Positions 33,203 through 43,361 of a stretch of 64,000 bases of DNA are shown here, in pieces. Within the stretch, counting starts at the first letter, position 1. Every line of letters starts with the position of its first letter. The stretch spans positions 55,025-119,024 of the forward strand of contig CAJYTK010000002.1 in NCBI GenBank assembly GCA_913777615.1, read 5' to 3'. The position numbers and the translations under genes are program-made. Below the pieces are notes generated by a model. It saw only the letters and a program-made list of their open reading frames with translations, did not search any database and was not told the DNA's origin. This stretch comes from an uncultured Agrobacterium sp. (lineage in GTDB: Bacteria; Pseudomonadota; Alphaproteobacteria; Rhizobiales; Rhizobiaceae).

Positions 33203-34047
33203 GGAAGGGGATCGACCGCGGCAGCTTCCGCACCTATGGCTGGGATGGGCTGATCCAGATTCTGCTGATCGGCAACAGCATCGTCATGCTGACACCCATC
33301 GTCATCATGTTCTTTTCCGCCTTCAAAACCAATGCGCAAATCTTCCAGTCCCCTTTCTCCATTCCCGATTTCACCAATGTCAAAAGTCTTCTTCGCGTGT
33401 GGAACGAGACGGACTTCCTGCTCTATATGAGCAATTCGCTCATCGTCACGGCGAGTTCCATCGCGCTGATCCTGATCCTCGGCACCATGGCGGCATACGC
33501 CATCGCGCGTTACGAGTTTCGCGGTTCAGGCTTCATACTGCTGTTTTTCCTGGCAGGGCTTACCCTACCGCTGAAACTCGCCATCATTCCGCTCTTCATT
33601 CAGATGCGTGATTTTGGCCTGATCGACTCACGGCTGTCGCTGATCTTCATCTATGTCGCAACCGGCCTGCCGACGACGGTGTTCATCCTGACCGGCTTCA
33701 TCCGCAGCCTGCCGAACGAGCTTGAGGATGCCGCCCGCATGGATGGCGCCAATGAAGCGCGGATCATGTGGTCGATCATGCTGCCGTTGGTCCGACCTGC
33801 CATGGTGATCGCGGCAATCCAGAATGTCGTGCCGATCTGGAACGACTTCTTCTTCCCACTGATCTTCATCCAGAACAACAATCTGAAAACCCTGCCGCAA
33901 GGACTGACCGCCTTCATGGGCGAGTTCGGCACCGATTGGGGCGTGCTGTTTTCCGGTCTGACGCTTTCGGCCCTGCCGATCATCATCCTCTACATCGCGC
34001 TGTCGCGACAGTTCATCAACGGCATGACGGCGGGCGCCATCAAGTAG
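33199..34047 (+). CDS. Sugar ABC transporter permease (MalG-like)
   Basis: 282 residues, six transmembrane segments. The EAA loop is LEDAARMDGANEARIMWSI (about 175-193), the canonical E-A-A-x-x-D-G form. It starts within the stop codon of the previous gene (translational coupling). It ends six bases before the convergent RpiR gene at 34054 with no visible terminator between them. Confidence 0.95.
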   Translation: MRKGIDRGSFRTYGWDGLIQILLIGNSIVMLTPIVIMFFSAFKTNAQIFQSPFSIPDFTNVKSLLRVWNETDFLLYMSNSLIVTASSIALILILGTMAAYAIARYEFRGSGFILLFFLAGLTLPLKLAIIPLFIQMRDFGLIDSRLSLIFIYVATGLPTTVFILTGFIRSLPNELEDAARMDGANEARIMWSIMLPLVRPAMVIAAIQNVVPIWNDFFFPLIFIQNNNLKTLPQGLTAFMGEFGTDWGVLFSGLTLSALPIIILYIALSRQFINGMTAGAIK

Positions 34048-34053
34048 AACGAC

Positions 34054-34902
34054 TCAGGATTTGAGAACCGAGACCGCCGCCTCGCTGGCATGAATGGCCT
34101 CATTGGCGCCGGGGATCTTGGCGATAAGCAGCAGGAACACCAAGTCGCAGATCCCAAGCTGGGCATCACGCGAGGTGATGGCAGAGGACCGTACGCGCTC
34201 CTCGTCCGCAACGGTGTGGAGAGTGATATCGGCAATCTGGCTGAGCTTGTTGCCGTGCAGGCCTGTCAGCGTCACCACCGTCGCACCGCCCTTTTTCGCC
34301 AGTTCCGCAAGCCGGATGGTCTCGTTGGTGGAGCCGGATTGGGAAATCGCGAACAGAACGTCGCGGTGGTTGAGCGAAGCGGCATTCGCCATCTGCACAT
34401 GCGGATCGCGGTCCATCAAAGCGACAAGCCCGAGCTTCAGAAGCTTGTAGGAAAAGTCACGTGCCACCAGCGAGGACGCGCCAATGCCGGCGAGATGGAT
34501 GCGCCTTGCCGACGCGATAGCCGAGACCGCCGCGGTGACCGCGTCTTCGGCATTCACCTCCATCGTCTGCTGCATGGCGGAAACCTTGCTCGCCACCAGC
34601 TTCTGCTGGATGGTGACGAAGTTGTCGCCCGCATCGATCGTGCCGTGGATCATCCCGGATGGCACGCGCCATTCTTGCGCTTTTGCTTTCGTTACGGCCA
34701 GTTTCAGCTGCTGATAGCCGTCATAGCCGATCTTCTGCGAAAATTTCACCACGCTGGACTGGCTGCGACCGGTTGCTGCAGCCAATTCGGCGGAAGAAAG
34801 CTGCACCATGCGATCGGGATCGTCGACGATGAACTGGCCGATCTGACGCTCCGCATCCGTCATGAATTCCAACTTCGCCTGGATGACCTTCAACACGGAC
34901 AT
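34054..34902 (-). CDS. RpiR/MurR-family regulator of amino-sugar genes
   Basis: 282 residues: N-terminal HTH_6 (about 1-77; LSSAELAAATGRSQSSVVKFSQKIG is the HTH) and C-terminal SIS domain (about 125-255; IASARRIHLAGIGASS, then ISQSGSTNETIRLAELAKKGG), which binds phosphosugars. In E. coli MurR senses N-acetylmuramic-acid 6-phosphate, the MurQ substrate. It is divergent from the MurA paralogue at 35022. The operators proposed at 34917 and 37193 suit an RpiR dimer or tetramer. Ligand is inferred from neighbours. Confidence 0.9.
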   Translation of the reverse strand: MSVLKVIQAKLEFMTDAERQIGQFIVDDPDRMVQLSSAELAAATGRSQSSVVKFSQKIGYDGYQQLKLAVTKAKAQEWRVPSGMIHGTIDAGDNFVTIQQKLVASKVSAMQQTMEVNAEDAVTAAVSAIASARRIHLAGIGASSLVARDFSYKLLKLGLVALMDRDPHVQMANAASLNHRDVLFAISQSGSTNETIRLAELAKKGGATVVTLTGLHGNKLSQIADITLHTVADEERVRSSAITSRDAQLGICDLVFLLLIAKIPGANEAIHASEAAVSVLKS

Positions 34903-34916
34903 CGCGTTCCTCCGAC

Positions 34917-34965
34917 CGGAATAAGATATTCGTAAATCAAAAATTCTCTGGAATATTATAGCGCT
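34917..34965. promoter_or_regulatory. Paired GGAATA-N3-TATTC operators, regulator/MurA promoter
   Basis: Strong site CGGAATA-AGA-TATTCGT (34917-34933) and weak site TGGAATA-TTA-TAGCGCT (34949-34965), starts 32 bases apart. The same pair with the same spacing occurs before murQ (37193). Three helical turns separate the two. Likely bound by the RpiR protein encoded at 34054, giving autoregulation and control of the MurA paralogue. Confidence 0.6.
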
Positions 34966-35021
34966 TATCTTATGATTGGCTATCCAGATTTCAGCATCAG
35001 TTTTGACCCGGAAGGTCTTTT

Positions 35022-36278
35022 ATGGATGAGCTGCATATCACCGGCGGAACGAGGCTTGATGGCGCGGTTCCGATTGCGGGCGCCAAGAACGCGGCACTGC
35101 CGCAAATTGCCGCCGCCCTTCTCTCCCCGCATCCCCTTGAACTGACGAACCTGCCGAAGGTGTCGGATGTCGACAACATGCTGCGCATCATTTCACTTTA
35201 TGGTGCCGGGGTCGAAAGACATGCGGGCGGCACCCTCATCAATGCGCAAAACGTGACGCCGGGCGAAGTCGATTATGAGACCGTTCGCAAGATGCGCGCT
35301 TCTATCCTCGTGCTTGGACCACTGCTGGCCCGTTTCGGTTCTGCGCGGGTGTCGTTGCCCGGCGGCTGCGCCATTGGCGCACGACCCGTCGACATGCACT
35401 TGAAAGTTCTTTCGTCCCTTGGCGCGACGATTGCGGTGGAAGGTGGCTATATCGTTGCTTCGGCATCGAATGGACTTAAAGGTGCCCGTGTCGTCCTGCC
35501 CGGCCCTTCCGTCGGTGCCAGCGAAACGGCATTGATGGCGGCCTGTTGCACCACCGGCGAAACCGAAATCCTCAATGCGGCGCGTGAACCGGAAGTCGTC
35601 GATCTTGCCGCCTGTCTCTCTGCCATGGGTGCGGAGATCGAGGGCGCTGGCACGCATCGGCTTCTGGTCAAGGGAAGCACGCGCTGGCGAGCGGCAAGCC
35701 ATCACGCCATTCCGGATCGCGTCGAGGCCGGAACCTATGCGGCAGCGGCGATGATAACGGGCGGTCGCATCGAGCTTGTCAACGCACGCATGGAGCATCT
35801 CTCATCGGTCCTGCAGGTTCTGGAAGGTATGGGCGCTACCATCTGGCCCGGTGATCGTGGCGTCGTGGTCGAAGGCGGTGAGCGCATCAAGCCTGCTGAT
35901 TTCACCACCGAGCCTTACCCAGGCTTCCCGACGGACTTGCAGGCGCAGTTCATGGCAATGGCCTCGATTGCCGATGGTGCCAGCGTCATCCGCGAAACCA
36001 TCTTCGAAAACCGCTTCATGCATGTGCCGGAATTGTCCCGGCTGGGCGCGAACATTGCGCTCAATGGCTCCGTCGCGACGGTTCGTGGACAGCAATCCCT
36101 GAAGGGCGCGCCGGTGATGGCAACCGATCTGCGCGCTTCGGTTTGCCTCGTGCTTGCGGCACTTGCCGCGCAGGGTGAGACTAACATCAAGCGCGTCTAT
36201 CACCTCGATCGCGGTTATGAGCAGCTTGACCGAAAGCTCGCCCAATGCGGCGCCAATATTCGTCGCGTGTCCCTATGA
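35022..36278 (+). CDS. murA: UDP-N-acetylglucosamine 1-carboxyvinyltransferase (MurA paralogue)
   Basis: 418 residues, the full length of MurA. GGAAGG precedes ATG 35022. The PEP-reactive cysteine is present (Cys116 in [16 protein letters not shown], equal to Cys115 of E. coli), as are the N-terminal GAKNAALP and C-terminal [19 protein letters not shown] motifs, so it should make enolpyruvyl-UDP-GlcNAc for peptidoglycan. Its place inside a muramic-acid catabolic locus, under an RpiR regulator, suggests a second, condition-specific copy; the window cannot show whether another murA exists. Confidence 0.93.
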   Translation: MDELHITGGTRLDGAVPIAGAKNAALPQIAAALLSPHPLELTNLPKVSDVDNMLRIISLYGAGVERHAGGTLINAQNVTPGEVDYETVRKMRASILVLGPLLARFGSARVSLPGGCAIGARPVDMHLKVLSSLGATIAVEGGYIVASASNGLKGARVVLPGPSVGASETALMAACCTTGETEILNAAREPEVVDLAACLSAMGAEIEGAGTHRLLVKGSTRWRAASHHAIPDRVEAGTYAAAAMITGGRIELVNARMEHLSSVLQVLEGMGATIWPGDRGVVVEGGERIKPADFTTEPYPGFPTDLQAQFMAMASIADGASVIRETIFENRFMHVPELSRLGANIALNGSVATVRGQQSLKGAPVMATDLRASVCLVLAALAAQGETNIKRVYHLDRGYEQLDRKLAQCGANIRRVSL

Positions 36279-37159
36279 CTGAGCCGAGGAGCGATCAGAG
36301 ACTTTATCTCGGCGTCGATGGAGGCGGCACCGGCTGCCGGGCGAGGATCGTTGACGAAGGTGGTCACATCATCGGGCAAGGATTGTCAGGCCCGGCTACG
36401 ACGCGTCTTGGCGTATCCAACGCATGGGCCTCCGTACTTCGCGCCTGGACGGGTGCGGCCGAAGAGGCAGGGCTTGATCCTTCCAGCGCGCCGAATGTCA
36501 TGGCTGGCATCGGTATTGCTGGCCTGACGCGTGCGGGCTCCCGCGAACAATTGCAAGCCCTACCCCATCCCTTTGCCGACATATGCTTCACCTCCGATGG
36601 TGCTGCCGCATGCCTTGGCGCTCATTCGGGTCGTGATGGCGGGATTGTCATTGCAGGGACCGGCTCCATTGGGCTCGCACTGGTCGGAGGCGAAGAAAAA
36701 CGGGCAGGTGGATACGGCTTCCCGATCTCCGACGAAGGCAGTGGGGCCGACATGGGGTTGAAGGCGATCCAGTCCGCGCTCATGGCCTTTGATGGGCGGC
36801 GCGACAAGACGGCGCTTCTCTCCGAAGTTTTGAACCGCTTCGATAACCTCCCCGCGAATATCGTTGGCTGGATGGATAAGGCAACCGCGACAGATTACGC
36901 GACCCTCGCGCCCCTTGTCCTGCGTCACGCCGATCATGGAGACCCGGCAGCCCGGCAGATCGTTCAATCCGGGGCTGGACATATAGACGGGCTCGTGCGC
37001 CGCCTCATCGAGTATGGCGCACCAGCCGTCACCCTGCTTGGTGGCCTCTCAGGGCCACTGGAGCCGTGGCTTGCTCCCGACGTGCGCAAGCGGCTGAAAC
37101 CAGCAGATGGCGACGCCGTTTCCGGTGCCATAATCCTGGCAAAACGCCTGTCATCCTGA
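36275..37159 (+). CDS. N-acetylhexosamine kinase (BadF/BcrA ATPase family, NagK-like)
   Basis: 294 residues. The actin-fold phosphate loop is YLGVDGGGTGCRARIVD (residues 9-25), and GTGSIGLALVGG (about 127-138) and GISDEGSGADMG-like PISDEGSGADMG (about 147-158) are the adenosine and phosphate-2 motifs of the BadF/BadG family that includes GlcNAc kinases. The ATG at 36275 overlaps the murA stop (ATGA). A GlcNAc or MurNAc kinase would supply MurQ at 37269 with N-acetylmuramic-acid 6-phosphate, or phosphorylate GlcNAc released from cell wall. Which sugar is not readable. Confidence 0.85.
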   Translation: MTEPRSDQRLYLGVDGGGTGCRARIVDEGGHIIGQGLSGPATTRLGVSNAWASVLRAWTGAAEEAGLDPSSAPNVMAGIGIAGLTRAGSREQLQALPHPFADICFTSDGAAACLGAHSGRDGGIVIAGTGSIGLALVGGEEKRAGGYGFPISDEGSGADMGLKAIQSALMAFDGRRDKTALLSEVLNRFDNLPANIVGWMDKATATDYATLAPLVLRHADHGDPAARQIVQSGAGHIDGLVRRLIEYGAPAVTLLGGLSGPLEPWLAPDVRKRLKPADGDAVSGAIILAKRLSS

Positions 37160-37192
37160 ACGCAATCCCGGTGAATCTCTCGCCGCTTTGAA

Positions 37193-37241
37193 TGGAATAA
37201 TATATTCCAGCATTGATTGACATGTGGAATATACGATCGTA
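37193..37241. promoter_or_regulatory. Paired GGAATA-N3-TATTCC operators before murQ
   Basis: Perfect palindrome TGGAATA-ATA-TATTCCA (37193-37209) and weak site TGGAATA-TAC-GATCGTA (37225-37241), again with starts 32 bases apart, as at 34917. The second site ends 27 bases before the murQ ATG. Same arrangement in two promoters of the locus is hard to explain by chance. Confidence 0.65.
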
Positions 37242-37268
37242 ATCTGTTAAAAAATCGAGTGAGGATCC

Positions 37269-38192
37269 ATGTCGCACCTGCACCTGATGGCGGAACTTGA
37301 GCAGCTGGTTTCTGAAGCTCGCAATCCAAATTCCATGTCGATCGATCTGCTTCCAACGGAAGAAATCCTGAAGGTGATGAACCGTGACGATGCGCTGGTT
37401 CCAGCGGCGGTCGCTCGCGTCATTCCTCAGATTGCTGAAGCCGTCGAAGAGATCGTTCGCGCCTTTCGCAACGGTGGACGGCTGATCTATATCGGCGCCG
37501 GCACCAGCGCGCGCCTTGGCGTGCTTGACGCATCCGAATGCCCTCCCACCTTTTCCGTGCCGGAAGGTATGGTTGTCGGCCTGATTGCCGGTGGCCCACG
37601 CGCCATTCTGCATGCGGTCGAAGGCGCAGAGGACGACGTGGAGGAAGGCAAGCGCAATCTAGCGGAGATCGATCTTTCTGCAAAGGACGTGGTCGTCGGC
37701 ATCGCCGTCAGTGGGCGCACCCCTTACGTCGTGGGCGCGCTGACCTATGCGCAATCCATCGGCGCAAAGACCGTGTCGCTCACCTGCAACCCGCATTCGA
37801 CGCTGGCGGACATGGCCGATATCGCCATAGCGCCCGTCGTCGGGCCGGAGGTTGTGAGCGGATCGACTCGGCTGAAATCCGGCACGGCGCAGAAGCTCGT
37901 CTTGAACATGCTGACGACCGCCAGCATGATCCGCATCGGCAAGACTTACGAGAACCTGATGGTCGATCTGACCATCAGCAATCAGAAGCTGCGCGCCCGC
38001 GCGATCCGTATCATCATGGAGGCAACGGGGTGCTCGGCGGACATTGCGGAAGATCAACTGACGGTCAGCGGCAACAATGTGAAGCTCGCAATCCTGATGA
38101 TTCTGAGCGGATTAAATCGGGAAGAGGCCGAAGCCGCGCTGGTTCGCAATGACGGATTTTTGCGCAAGGCGCTGACTGAATCAACCAATTGA
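37269..38192 (+). CDS. murQ: N-acetylmuramic acid 6-phosphate etherase
   Basis: 307 residues. Cleaves the lactyl ether of MurNAc 6-phosphate to GlcNAc 6-phosphate and D-lactate. Typical features are the SIS core ([21 protein letters not shown], about 76-96), [19 protein letters not shown] near 158-176, and the C-terminal [19 protein letters not shown]. Catalytic glutamates lie in DASE (residue about 94) and nearby. It is first in its operon and is followed 67 bases later by the dipeptide-type ABC transporter. Confidence 0.96.
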   Translation: MSHLHLMAELEQLVSEARNPNSMSIDLLPTEEILKVMNRDDALVPAAVARVIPQIAEAVEEIVRAFRNGGRLIYIGAGTSARLGVLDASECPPTFSVPEGMVVGLIAGGPRAILHAVEGAEDDVEEGKRNLAEIDLSAKDVVVGIAVSGRTPYVVGALTYAQSIGAKTVSLTCNPHSTLADMADIAIAPVVGPEVVSGSTRLKSGTAQKLVLNMLTTASMIRIGKTYENLMVDLTISNQKLRARAIRIIMEATGCSADIAEDQLTVSGNNVKLAILMILSGLNREEAEAALVRNDGFLRKALTESTN

Positions 38193-38259
38193 ACGCAAGA
38201 CGTGCTGCATACCCGGCGTTTGAAAAGGACGGGATCGGCCAACCAGAGGGAGAATAAGC

Positions 38260-39774
38260 ATGACGATGATCGCTCGAAAATGGCTGGCTTGTGCGGCAAT
38301 CGCCGGGAGCCTTCTGACAGCCACCGCCGCACCCGGATTTGCCGCCACCTTGAAAATGGCATGGGCACAGGATGCGACAGGCCTCGACCCGCACAAGCAG
38401 ACGGCCTTTTCCTCCATCCGCCTGCTGGAACTGATTTACGAACCCCTTGTCCGCCTGGATGGCGATCTCAAGGTGGTGCCGGCGCTCGCCAAGGAATGGA
38501 CATTTTCTCCCGACGCCAAGACGCTGACATTCAAGCTCGATCCAGCAGCCAAGTTTCACAATGGCGCAGCCGTGACCTCGGCAGACGTAAAAGCCTCTTT
38601 TGAGCGCATCCTCGATCAGGCGACGGGTGCATCCGCACGCGCCAACTATCTCTCGATTGCCAGCATCGATACGCCGGATGCTGCGACGGTCGTCTTCAAT
38701 CTGTCGCAGCCGGATGTGCCGTTGCTCACCGCTATGGGCAGCGTCAATGCGGCCATCGTTCCGGCTTCCGAAATTACCGCTGGCAAGATCGGTACGGCTG
38801 CCATCGGCAGCGGTCCGTTCAAGCTGGAAAAGTGGGAACCGAACCAGAAGGAAGTGCTGAAAGCCAATGCCGAATGGGCCGGCGGCAAGGTGGGCGTCGA
38901 GGGCATCGACATCAGCGTGCTGCCGGATGAAAACGCCATTCTTGCGGCGCTACGCGCCAAGAAGGTGGATTTCGCCCTGTTGAACGACCCGCTGGTTGCG
39001 ACCCTCGTGCCGAAAGTTTCCGGGCTGACGCTGAACCGCAAGCCGGTTCTCTCGTACCACGCACTGCAGCTCAACCCTTCGCGTAAGCCGATGACAGAGC
39101 TTGCCGTGCGCCAGGCGATTTCCTGCGCCATCGATCGTAAGGACGTTCTCGATACGGCTCTGCTTGGCGAAGGCGAAGTCACCGGGCCGCTGACGATGCC
39201 GCTCTATCGCTCCGATCCAAACAGCCTCTTCTGTTACAAGAAGGATCTGGAAAAGGCGAAGAAGCTGATGGCCGATGCCGGGCTGAAGGACGGCTTTTCC
39301 GCAACCGTGATTGCCGCCACTGGTGAACCGCCGACCGCAGCTGCCGAAGCTCAGGTCATCCAGTCGCAATTGAAGGAAATCGGCATCAATCTCGACATCA
39401 AGATGATGGAGCTCAACGTCTATGTCGACACGTGGCTGAAGGGTGATTTCGACATGGCGGTGGCGCTGAATGGCGGCCGGGCCGACCCCTACACCATGTA
39501 TAACCGCTACTGGACCAAGGCCGGAAACCTTCAGAAGGTCGCGAACTATATCGACGACACGCTGGATGATCTGATGCAAAAAGGCCGTGTCGAAACCGAT
39601 ATTGCCAAGCGCAAGGAAATCTTCGCCGCCTTCGACAAGCACCTCGCCGAAGTCTCGCCATGGATCTGGCTCTACACCGGCTATTCCTACATGGCCCAGC
39701 AGCAGAATGTCGAAAACTTCGTGGCGACACCGGACGGTTCGCTCTTCGGCCTTGCCAAGGTCACCCTGAAGTAA
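38260..39774 (+). CDS. Peptide-type ABC substrate-binding protein, probable muropeptide binder
   Basis: 504 residues of solute-binding family 5 (DppA/NikA/MppA type). Signal peptide with the core LACAAIAGSLLTATAAPGFAA, cut before TLKMAW. Family motif ATGLDPHKQTAFSSIRL and EPLVRLDG follow. GAGGGAG precedes ATG 38260 (38266 is an alternative). It lies between murQ and the matching permeases, so anhydro-muropeptide uptake is the most economical reading; ordinary di- or oligopeptides are the alternative. Confidence 0.92.
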   Translation: MTMIARKWLACAAIAGSLLTATAAPGFAATLKMAWAQDATGLDPHKQTAFSSIRLLELIYEPLVRLDGDLKVVPALAKEWTFSPDAKTLTFKLDPAAKFHNGAAVTSADVKASFERILDQATGASARANYLSIASIDTPDAATVVFNLSQPDVPLLTAMGSVNAAIVPASEITAGKIGTAAIGSGPFKLEKWEPNQKEVLKANAEWAGGKVGVEGIDISVLPDENAILAALRAKKVDFALLNDPLVATLVPKVSGLTLNRKPVLSYHALQLNPSRKPMTELAVRQAISCAIDRKDVLDTALLGEGEVTGPLTMPLYRSDPNSLFCYKKDLEKAKKLMADAGLKDGFSATVIAATGEPPTAAAEAQVIQSQLKEIGINLDIKMMELNVYVDTWLKGDFDMAVALNGGRADPYTMYNRYWTKAGNLQKVANYIDDTLDDLMQKGRVETDIAKRKEIFAAFDKHLAEVSPWIWLYTGYSYMAQQQNVENFVATPDGSLFGLAKVTLK

Positions 39775-39798
39775 TGCGTGCATGAGGCGGATGACGAA

Positions 39799-40761
39799 AT
39801 GACCTACTTGCTAAGACGTCTCGTGACATTCCCGCTGGTGATGCTGGGTGTCTCCGTTCTGGTCTTCGTCGCCATCCGCCTCGTCCCCGGCGATTCCATC
39901 ACTGCCATGCTCGGCACGGAAGCCGGGCTTCTGACACCGGAGCAGAAGCAGGCACTGTCCGCCTATTTCGGCCTCGATCAGGGCTGGCTCGTGCAATATG
40001 GCCGCTGGCTCTCTGGCGTCGTCTCAGGCAATCTCGGCCTCTCGGTCACCTATGGCAAGCCGGTACTCGACGTTATCCTCCAGCGTTTCCCTCTGACGCT
40101 GGAACTCGCCTGCCTTTCGGTAGCGATTGCGCTTGTCCTTGGCCTACCGCTCGGCGTCTTTGCCGCCACTCGCAATGGCCGGGGCTCGGATCTCAGCGTG
40201 CGCATCTTCGCCATGATCGGCCAATCGACCCCGAGCTTCGTCTTTGGCCTCGGCATCATCTACATCCTCTCGGCAGGCTTCGGCATTCTGCCAGCCATGG
40301 GCGATTATGTGCCCTTCACGCAGGATCCGATCGCCAATCTCTCACAATTGTTTTTCCCGGCGCTGACACTTGGGCTGTCCTTCACTGCCTCCGTCACGCG
40401 CATTTCCCGTTCGGCCATGCTTGATGTGCTGAGCGACGATTATGTGCGTACCGCCCGCAGCAAGGGTGTGGCACGTCGCAACGTCATCTGGCGGCACGCC
40501 CTGCCGAACGCGCTGATCCCGGTCATCACGCTCTGCGGTGTCGAGTTCGGTTATCTCCTGGGCGGCGCAGTGTTGGTCGAGCAGATTTTTGCGCTGCCCG
40601 GTCTTGGACGCATGACGCTCGAGGCCATTCTTCAGCGTGACTATGCGCTGGTTCAGGGTGCGGTGCTGTTCACCGCGCTCAACTTCATGATCGTCAACCT
40701 CCTCGTCGATCTCGCCTATGTGGCGCTCGATCCCCGCATTCGCCTGGGGAGCCGGTCATGA
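39799..40761 (+). CDS. Peptide ABC permease (DppB type)
   Basis: 320 residues; GAGGCGG eight bases before ATG 39799 sets the start (a GTG at 39778 is less likely). The N-terminal RRLVTFPLVMLGVSVLVF is the usual first helix of DppB permeases, and the EAA loop is DYVRTARSKGVARRNVIWRH (about 220-239). It overlaps the next gene by four bases. Confidence 0.95.
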   Translation: MTYLLRRLVTFPLVMLGVSVLVFVAIRLVPGDSITAMLGTEAGLLTPEQKQALSAYFGLDQGWLVQYGRWLSGVVSGNLGLSVTYGKPVLDVILQRFPLTLELACLSVAIALVLGLPLGVFAATRNGRGSDLSVRIFAMIGQSTPSFVFGLGIIYILSAGFGILPAMGDYVPFTQDPIANLSQLFFPALTLGLSFTASVTRISRSAMLDVLSDDYVRTARSKGVARRNVIWRHALPNALIPVITLCGVEFGYLLGGAVLVEQIFALPGLGRMTLEAILQRDYALVQGAVLFTALNFMIVNLLVDLAYVALDPRIRLGSRS

Positions 40762-41600
40762 CATCATTGATCTCCCGCCTCCTTCGCCACCCGAGCGGCT
40801 GCGTCGGCGCGGCCATCGTCCTCATCTACCTGTTGCTGGCATTTGCCGCATGGCTTGGGCTGACGCCCTACGATCCGCTGCAACAGTTTCGAATCGACCG
40901 CCTGCAAGGCCCAAGTGCCGCGCACTGGATGGGAACCGACATGTTCGGGCGTGACGTACTCAGCCGGTTGATGATCGGCATCGGCCAGTCCTTCCTCGTC
41001 GCTTTTTCCTCCGTCGGCATCGCCGCCGTCATCGGCACCGTTCTGGGGCTGACTGCCGCATGGGTCGGGCGTCTGTGGGATGGTGTGGTCATGCGGCTGA
41101 TGGATGTTCTGCTTGCCTTCCCGGCGATCCTGCTGGCGCTGCTCTTCATCACCGTCGTCGGCCCCGGAACCTTCACCAGTATCCTCGCCATTGCCTTTGT
41201 CTATACGCCGATCTTCACCCGCGTGGTGCGCGGGCCGGCGCTGTCGATCAAGGCGCGCGATTTTGTGGATGCGGCGCGCACCTTCGGCAGTTCCACATCC
41301 TATATCCTCACCCGGCACCTGATGCTCAATCTGGTCGCGCCGCTGACTGTGCAGGTGACGCTGGCACTGGCATGGTCGCTCCTCACGGAATCGGGCTTGA
41401 GCTTTCTCGGCCTTGGCACGCAGCCGCCGGACTCCTCGCTCGGCCTGATGCTGGCCGATAGCATCAACCTGATGGAGATGGCGCCCTGGCTGCTGATCTT
41501 CCCCGGTCTCGCCGTCATGCTCGGCATTCTCGGCTTCAACCTTCTGGGCGATGCGCTTCGCGACCTGCTCGATCCCCGCATGCGACGGGTGGCCTCATGA
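40758..41600 (+). CDS. Peptide ABC permease (DppC type)
   Basis: 280 residues with the N-terminal short domain and five to six transmembrane helices of DppC. The motif GTDMFGRDVLSRLMIG (about 55-70) and the EAA loop DFVDAARTFGSSTSYILTRH (about 168-187) are standard. Start and stop overlap both neighbours by four bases, so the ABC genes are tightly coupled. Confidence 0.95.
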   Translation: MTSLISRLLRHPSGCVGAAIVLIYLLLAFAAWLGLTPYDPLQQFRIDRLQGPSAAHWMGTDMFGRDVLSRLMIGIGQSFLVAFSSVGIAAVIGTVLGLTAAWVGRLWDGVVMRLMDVLLAFPAILLALLFITVVGPGTFTSILAIAFVYTPIFTRVVRGPALSIKARDFVDAARTFGSSTSYILTRHLMLNLVAPLTVQVTLALAWSLLTESGLSFLGLGTQPPDSSLGLMLADSINLMEMAPWLLIFPGLAVMLGILGFNLLGDALRDLLDPRMRRVAS

Positions 41601-43348
41601 CACAACTTCTTTCGGTTCAAAACCTCAGCGTCGGCTTCGGTCGCGGCAATGCCATCAAGCCCATCGTCGAAGGCGTCAGCTTCACTCTCGATGCAGGCGA
41701 AACACTTGCCATCGTCGGCGAAAGCGGCTCCGGCAAATCCGTCACCGCGCTCTCGATCAACCGACTCATCGACTACAGCGGCGGCAGGATCACCAGTGGT
41801 CGGATCGATCTGTCGCTCGCAGATGGAAAGACGCTAGATCTCGCCACTCTGGACACTGGGCGCATGGAGCGCATCCGAGGGTCGGAGATCGGCATGATCT
41901 TTCAGGAGCCGATGACCTCGCTCAATCCGGTTCTCACCATCGGCAAGCAGATCGAGGAAGTCTTTCGCCTGCAAGGCAGGGGCGGGACAGAAGCGCGTGC
42001 CGAGACACTTCGCGCGCTCGACCGGATGCGCATTCCCGATGCGGCGAGACGCCTTGGTTACTATCCGCACCAGCTTTCGGGCGGAATGCTGCAGCGGGTG
42101 ATGATCGCGATGGCGCTCGCAGCCTCCCCTCGCCTTCTCATCGCCGACGAGCCGACGACCGCGCTGGATGTTTCGGTCCAAGCACAGATCATGGCGCTTC
42201 TCGCCGAGCTTCAACGCGAGACCGGCACCGGCCTGATCTTTATCACCCATGATCTCGGGCTGGTTGCCGGTATTGCCGATCGCGTGCTCGTCATGCAATC
42301 GGGCAAGGTGGTCGAGCAGGGAAAGACGGACAACATTCTCGACCGTCCGCAGCACAGCTACACGCGGCATCTGCTGAACGCCGTCCCGCATTTTGCCAAC
42401 GGCCAGCATGTCCGCACCGACTCGCCGCGATTGAAACACGCCGATCAGCCTGCAGCACTCGCGGTCAAGGAGTTGACCGTTCGCTTCCCGACAACCACCG
42501 GGCTCTTACGCCGCCCCGCAGGCGCCATCCATGCGGTGGAAGCGGTGGATTTCGAAATATGCCGGGGTGAAACGCTGGCGGTCGTCGGTGAAAGCGGATC
42601 GGGCAAATCCACCACTGCCCGCGCCCTGCTGGGTCTGGTCAAGCCCATCCGCGGATCGTTCAGCGCGAATTCGGTTAAACCCACCGAAGCACAAAAGCCG
42701 ATGCAGATGGTTTTCCAGAACCCCTATGCGTCGCTCAATCCGCGCCTCGATGTGCAAAGCCTGCTGGCCGAGCCGGTTATCGCCGCAGGAATGCGGATCG
42801 ACCGTAACCTCACGTCGCACATGACAGCGCTTCTCGATCGCGTCGGTCTTCCCGCCGATAGTCTTACCCGCTACCCAAATGAGTTTTCCGGCGGCCAGCG
42901 CCAGCGCCTGTGCATCGCCCGCGCCCTGATGCTCGATCCATCCATTCTGGTGCTGGATGAGGCGGTCTCAGCCCTCGACGTCTCGGTTCAAGCCCGCGTG
43001 CTCGATCTGCTGATCGATCTGCAGAAGGAGCGCGATCTCGCCTATCTCTTCGTTTCCCACGACATGGCCGTGGTGGAACGCATCGCCCACCGCGTTGCTG
43101 TTCTGTATGCGGGCCAGATCGTCGAAATCGGCGACGCCCGCTCCGTCTTGTCGAATCCTCAACACAGCTATACCAAGAAGCTGATTGCAGCGGTGCCGAC
43201 CATGGAACGGCGGCGCGAGAGGTTTGAACTCAATACCGAGGCCGTGCCGACATTGCTGCGTCCTAAAGGGTATGAGCCTCAGCCATCGCGTTGGCAATAT
43301 TTTGGCGAAGACCATCGCGTGAAGCTCGAAACGGCGGCAACGAACTGA
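41597..43348 (+). CDS. Fused peptide ABC ATPase (DppD-DppF type)
   Basis: 583 residues carrying two complete ATPase domains. First: Walker [11 protein letters not shown] near 42, signature [15 protein letters not shown] near 162, Walker [13 protein letters not shown]. Second: Walker [11 protein letters not shown] near 336, signature [15 protein letters not shown] near 434, Walker [12 protein letters not shown]. Each half ends with the oligopeptide-transporter tail. It completes the importer, SBP-B-C-DF, and overlaps dppC by four bases. Confidence 0.95.
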   Translation: MTQLLSVQNLSVGFGRGNAIKPIVEGVSFTLDAGETLAIVGESGSGKSVTALSINRLIDYSGGRITSGRIDLSLADGKTLDLATLDTGRMERIRGSEIGMIFQEPMTSLNPVLTIGKQIEEVFRLQGRGGTEARAETLRALDRMRIPDAARRLGYYPHQLSGGMLQRVMIAMALAASPRLLIADEPTTALDVSVQAQIMALLAELQRETGTGLIFITHDLGLVAGIADRVLVMQSGKVVEQGKTDNILDRPQHSYTRHLLNAVPHFANGQHVRTDSPRLKHADQPAALAVKELTVRFPTTTGLLRRPAGAIHAVEAVDFEICRGETLAVVGESGSGKSTTARALLGLVKPIRGSFSANSVKPTEAQKPMQMVFQNPYASLNPRLDVQSLLAEPVIAAGMRIDRNLTSHMTALLDRVGLPADSLTRYPNEFSGGQRQRLCIARALMLDPSILVLDEAVSALDVSVQARVLDLLIDLQKERDLAYLFVSHDMAVVERIAHRVAVLYAGQIVEIGDARSVLSNPQHSYTKKLIAAVPTMERRRERFELNTEAVPTLLRPKGYEPQPSRWQYFGEDHRVKLETAATN

Positions 43349-43361
43349 TGAGGAAGCATTC

